Part shown: positions 61,360 to 64,000 of the stretch, piece after piece | How the letters are laid out: each line of letters starts with the position of its first letter | Position numbering within the stretch: position 1 is the stretch's first letter | DNA from: Meandrina meandrites | Taxonomy: Eukaryota; Cnidaria; Anthozoa; Scleractinia; Meandrinidae | Reading direction: 5' to 3' | DNA length: 64,000 bases | NCBI GenBank assembly: GCA_963693305.1 | Contig: OY855915.1 | Coordinates: 18,827,222-18,891,221 of the forward strand | Translations under genes and position numbers: made by a program | The notes under the pieces: generated by a model | What the model saw: only the letters and a program-made list of their open reading frames with translations | Told to the model about the DNA's origin: nothing | The model's database searches: none

Positions 61360-61661
61360 TGCTTTCGCGTGGTGCTGTTTGTTATAGTGCACAAAGTGGT
61401 TTTAACTTTAAAGGGGCGGTATCACGAAAGTTCTCAAGTTTTCGTGTAAACTACGATATAATATTAGGTGTACTCACTGATCAACAAAATAGCCTTTGAA
61501 CAACAAGAAAGGCATAAATTCACTCTCTAAGATGTGAACAAACAATAATCAATGTTTTTTAGTGATTTTCCTCCAAGTATTACTTGTAGCACTAAATCTT
61601 GGCGAGACTGCCCCTTTAAACCTAGTGTGTGACCAGTTGGATGAAACCTTACTACGTAGTA
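61360..61661 (+). repeat. Satellite monomer interrupted by a TTAA element
   Basis: GCACAAAGTGGTTTTAACTT on the left and CCTAGTGTGTGACCAGTTGG on the right are halves of the 'GTCTGTGGATGAAAC' monomer, split by the 204-bp element at 61412-61615. Confidence 0.7.
61412..61615. mobile_element. 204-bp TTAA-flanked MITE
   Basis: Flanked by TTAA at 61408-61411 and 61616-61619. The termini are AGGGGCGGTATC and, inward from the right, AGGGGCAGTCTC. It sits inside a satellite monomer, which gives the pre-insertion context. Non-coding. Confidence 0.88.
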
Positions 61662-62225
61662 CAGTGGAACCTCGATAAAACGAATTCCTTTACATTACGA
61701 AACCCGGAATAACAAACGATATTCATCAAAATTTCTAAAAGAAACATGTCTGGAAACAGAAATCCGGCTTAAAGGGGCACTGCCATGCCTGAAATATCAT
61801 ATTTTTATAAGAATGGCCTGTAGCTTGCTATAATTGCGCTTTATTGTCTTGCAGAAGGAAGAGAAAAATGTTAAAAGTGGTAAAAGCAAAGAAGTATCAA
61901 CTAAGAGAAAAAAGTGACTAATAAAAGGTTCCAAATTTCACCAGAATGGCAACTTTGATTTCTGGACATCCTGTCCAAAAATCAATCGCAATCCACTTCC
62001 ATCCTTGCAATCCTGTACTTCATCCTCAAAATAACCGTGCTATATTGTTTCGTGGGATCTTTTTATTAATTTTTTTTTCGTATATTTGGTGGCATTTGGC
62101 AATATACTGAGGTTATTAGAAAATAGAAATTCCTGTGATTAGCCGTTTTAGTGCCCCTTTAACGAACCCCCGTGACTGTGAAACCTACATATAACGAACT
62201 CTTTCGTCTACCTTCCTCTAAATGC
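61662..62225. mobile_element. pogo-like fragment interrupted by a TTAA element
   Basis: CAGTGGAACCTCGATAAAACG after a TA dinucleotide looks like the terminal repeat of pogo/Tigger-type (Tc1-mariner superfamily) elements that I know. Related pieces (CGAACCCCCGTGAC, ATAACGAACTC) continue after the inner insertion. The right end is not clear and no transposase is encoded. Confidence 0.55.
61773..62158. mobile_element. 386-bp TTAA-flanked MITE
   Basis: Flanked by TTAA at 61769-61772 and 62159-62162. The termini are AGGGGCACTGCC and, inward from the right, AGGGGCACTAAA. It shares the AGGGGC terminus with the 204-bp element 160 bp away, so both belong to one terminal-repeat group. It is nested inside the pogo-like fragment. 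Non-coding. Confidence 0.88.
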
Positions 62226-62529
62226 ATATGTTTCAGTAGTGGTTAACTTCAAAATGTAAATAAAAATGACGAACGATAATTTTCGGCCCAGCCAAATTTA
62301 CTATCAGTGAAATGCACGGAAACATTACCCCGGCATAACAACCGTTTATCCCCTGTTATAACTAACATACTTCCCACTTCTTTCTGTTTTCGGTGTACTT
62401 TCACGCGGAAAGTTGTTCTAATTTTTAAGTCTGTGAATAAAACCCTAGACTGGTACCACATGCAAAGCTGTTTAGCGCTATCTTCAAGTTGTGCTGTTTT
62501 CATATAATTTGCCTGACAGGATGTTTTTT

Positions 62530-63690
62530 TTTCATTGGAAGTTTGGTATTCTTGTTACTGAAAAGTTAATCATTTCGTATTGGAAAAAAGGAAATAACTG
62601 GCGACCTTAAAATTTTATAGCAGTCCCCAAATGTCTTTAACGTGAACCATTTCATGCACGGTGATTTGTTTTCATAATTTGCTGAATATGGGATTTGTTT
62701 GAGTCCAAGGGTTAACATGATTTACAAATACAATTTTCACGACGACAGTTAGTGATAAATGGAATCTTAACACCAACTCAGCTCAGTTTTATAAGGGACT
62801 GAACGTTGGCTATTTACAGCCTCAACCACACTTTGTGGTTAGATACAGGGCTTGAACCTTAGACTAAAATCGATGTTTTCATTTTTAAGCAAACCTTTTC
62901 ATCATAGATTCAGAAATGTTAAATAGGGGTTTGTCATGCAATTTTAGGATGCAAACAGTTATCTTGAAATCCAATTAAAACTCAGTATAATAGGAACAAT
63001 AATTATATATGGTAATCCGTAAAGATAGAGTCTACTTTAGAATTCCAGAAGGTGATAAGCTATAAAGAAACTAGATTGATTAGGATTAGGAAAGATTTAA
63101 TAGAGATTGCATTGAGTTAAAATTGGTTTATGTCGCCCAACAGAAACCTGATGCACAGGTTAAATTGCAAAAAAGCGTTGTCTCTTGTGGTTGTCTGAAA
63201 AAGGTTAGAAATAATCTTTGACCGTCATGGATGTAGCTGCGATTTCTCAATGAATACAATTTTATTTATCTTTTTGTAAGGTAGCAGTTTTTAATAGAAA
63301 ATGAGATTGGCAAGACTCGCGGATCGCCAAAAAAAACTGTATCTATCCTTAACACTTATGTCTGGATGAAACCCTAGTGTATTACTATTGAAATGAAGGC
63401 GTCTTGATCAGTTTTTTCATATGATATTATTTTTAGTTCTGGTCTGCGGATGAAATACTGGCATGTGACAGTCCAAATAAAAGCTATCGATAGCTTCTTT
63501 AATTTCATGTGGTTATGATTGTTTCAATTTGGAAGTTTTGAACTCTGTGAAGTGAAAGGGTTAAAGCTAATATATAATCATTTGATCGTTTTATGTTGAA
63601 AAGGAAATACCTGACGACCTTCAAATTTTCAAACAGTCCCGCAATGTCTAGAACAGGTAATACTTCGCAGTTTGTTTTACTTAATTTCAT
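62530..63690 (+). repeat. Direct repeat pair flanking R copy 3
   Basis: 62530-62690 and 63525-63690 share GGAAGTTT, then GGAAATA(A/C)CTG(G/A)CGACCTT, then a CAGTCCC(C/G)(A/C)AATGTCT block. Single satellite monomers precede both (about 62428 and 63360-63480). The arrangement suggests a larger ~1-kb composite unit that was duplicated. Confidence 0.6.
62924..63290 (+). repeat. Interspersed repeat family R, copy 3
   Basis: Has GTTTGTCATGCAATTTT, TTGAAATCCAATTAAAACTC, AGATTGCATTGAGTTAAAAT, TTGGTTTATGTCGCCCAA, GTCTCTTGTGGTTGTCT and AGAAATAATCTTTGAC. It links copies 1 and 2 by sharing pieces with each. Confidence 0.7.
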
Positions 63691-64000
63691 AGCCATACTA
63701 TTGCAAGTGAACACTTGCATATTGTTCATTTAAGTGTCTTGTCCGGTTGTATATCGCATAGTGTATATGCTGACTGCAGATTATCAAAAGATGCCCTTAC
63801 CTAATCCCCGCCGCTATTTAACAAGTTTTGTTGTCTCAAACAGATCCTCTTAACACCTATTTCCTATCCAAGTTCGGAGCGTGATATTGTTCTCCCCTAT
63901 ATTTGTCAATTGTTTCTGTTTAAGCTTTGAGTATACCTGATGGAATCCAACATGGTACTGTTATATGTAAAAATTCTTAAAAGGATCAAATAATTTGGCG
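63691..64000. other. No gene seen at right edge
   Basis: About 310 bp of non-coding sequence with no repeat that I recognise. Confidence 0.45.

Overview
This is animal nuclear DNA, most likely from a stony coral or a close anthozoan relative. It is AT-rich and intron-containing, with TATA boxes and Pol III genes, and it is full of short non-autonomous repeats. Its one clear protein gene is a SIX3/6-class homeobox gene. Two tRNA-derived SINE families and a diverged 'GTCTGTGGATGAAA' repeat look like those I associate with coral and sea-anemone genomes. The taxon call is inference, since I could run no search.

Layout. 1-2.9 kb: a GC-rich repeat, a small intronless open reading frame on the minus strand with its own TATA box and AATAAA signal, a possible spliced exon, and a tRNA-derived SINE. 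2.9-12.8 kb: non-coding, with degenerate repeats and a 380-bp tandem duplication at 6.4-7.15 kb. 12.8-25.05 kb: the Six3/6 locus. A TATA box followed by a non-coding leader exon at 12.8-12.96 kb may be its distant promoter. Exon 1 (SIX domain plus homeodomain) is at 21244-21818, the intron at 21819-24908, and the last coding exon at 24909-25047. 25-39 kb: a gene-poor flank with a decayed satellite at 34.5-35.8 kb.

39-51.4 kb: a segmental duplication built around four copies of a tRNA-Arg(TCG) gene. Two units each carry an outward-facing pair of these genes, and the core between the pair is inverted in one unit relative to the other. The two units act as filled and empty alleles of each other. 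This exposes two TTAA-targeted insertions (822 and 409 bp), a 2.29-kb insertion, a 357-bp hairpin insertion and a 247-bp presence/absence segment. A second, inverted copy of the 2.29-kb element's core lies at about 53.5-55.25 kb.

55-64 kb: compound tetranucleotide microsatellites, a purine-rich tract, a second tRNA-derived SINE, a three-copy repeat family of about 0.5 kb, and nested TTAA elements, one of them inside a pogo-like element.

The genes do not form a pathway. Six3/6 is a developmental transcription factor in a gene desert, a usual setting for such genes. The tRNA-Arg genes are a housekeeping cluster amplified with its repetitive surroundings. No complete transposase, CRISPR array, rRNA or spliceosomal RNA was seen.
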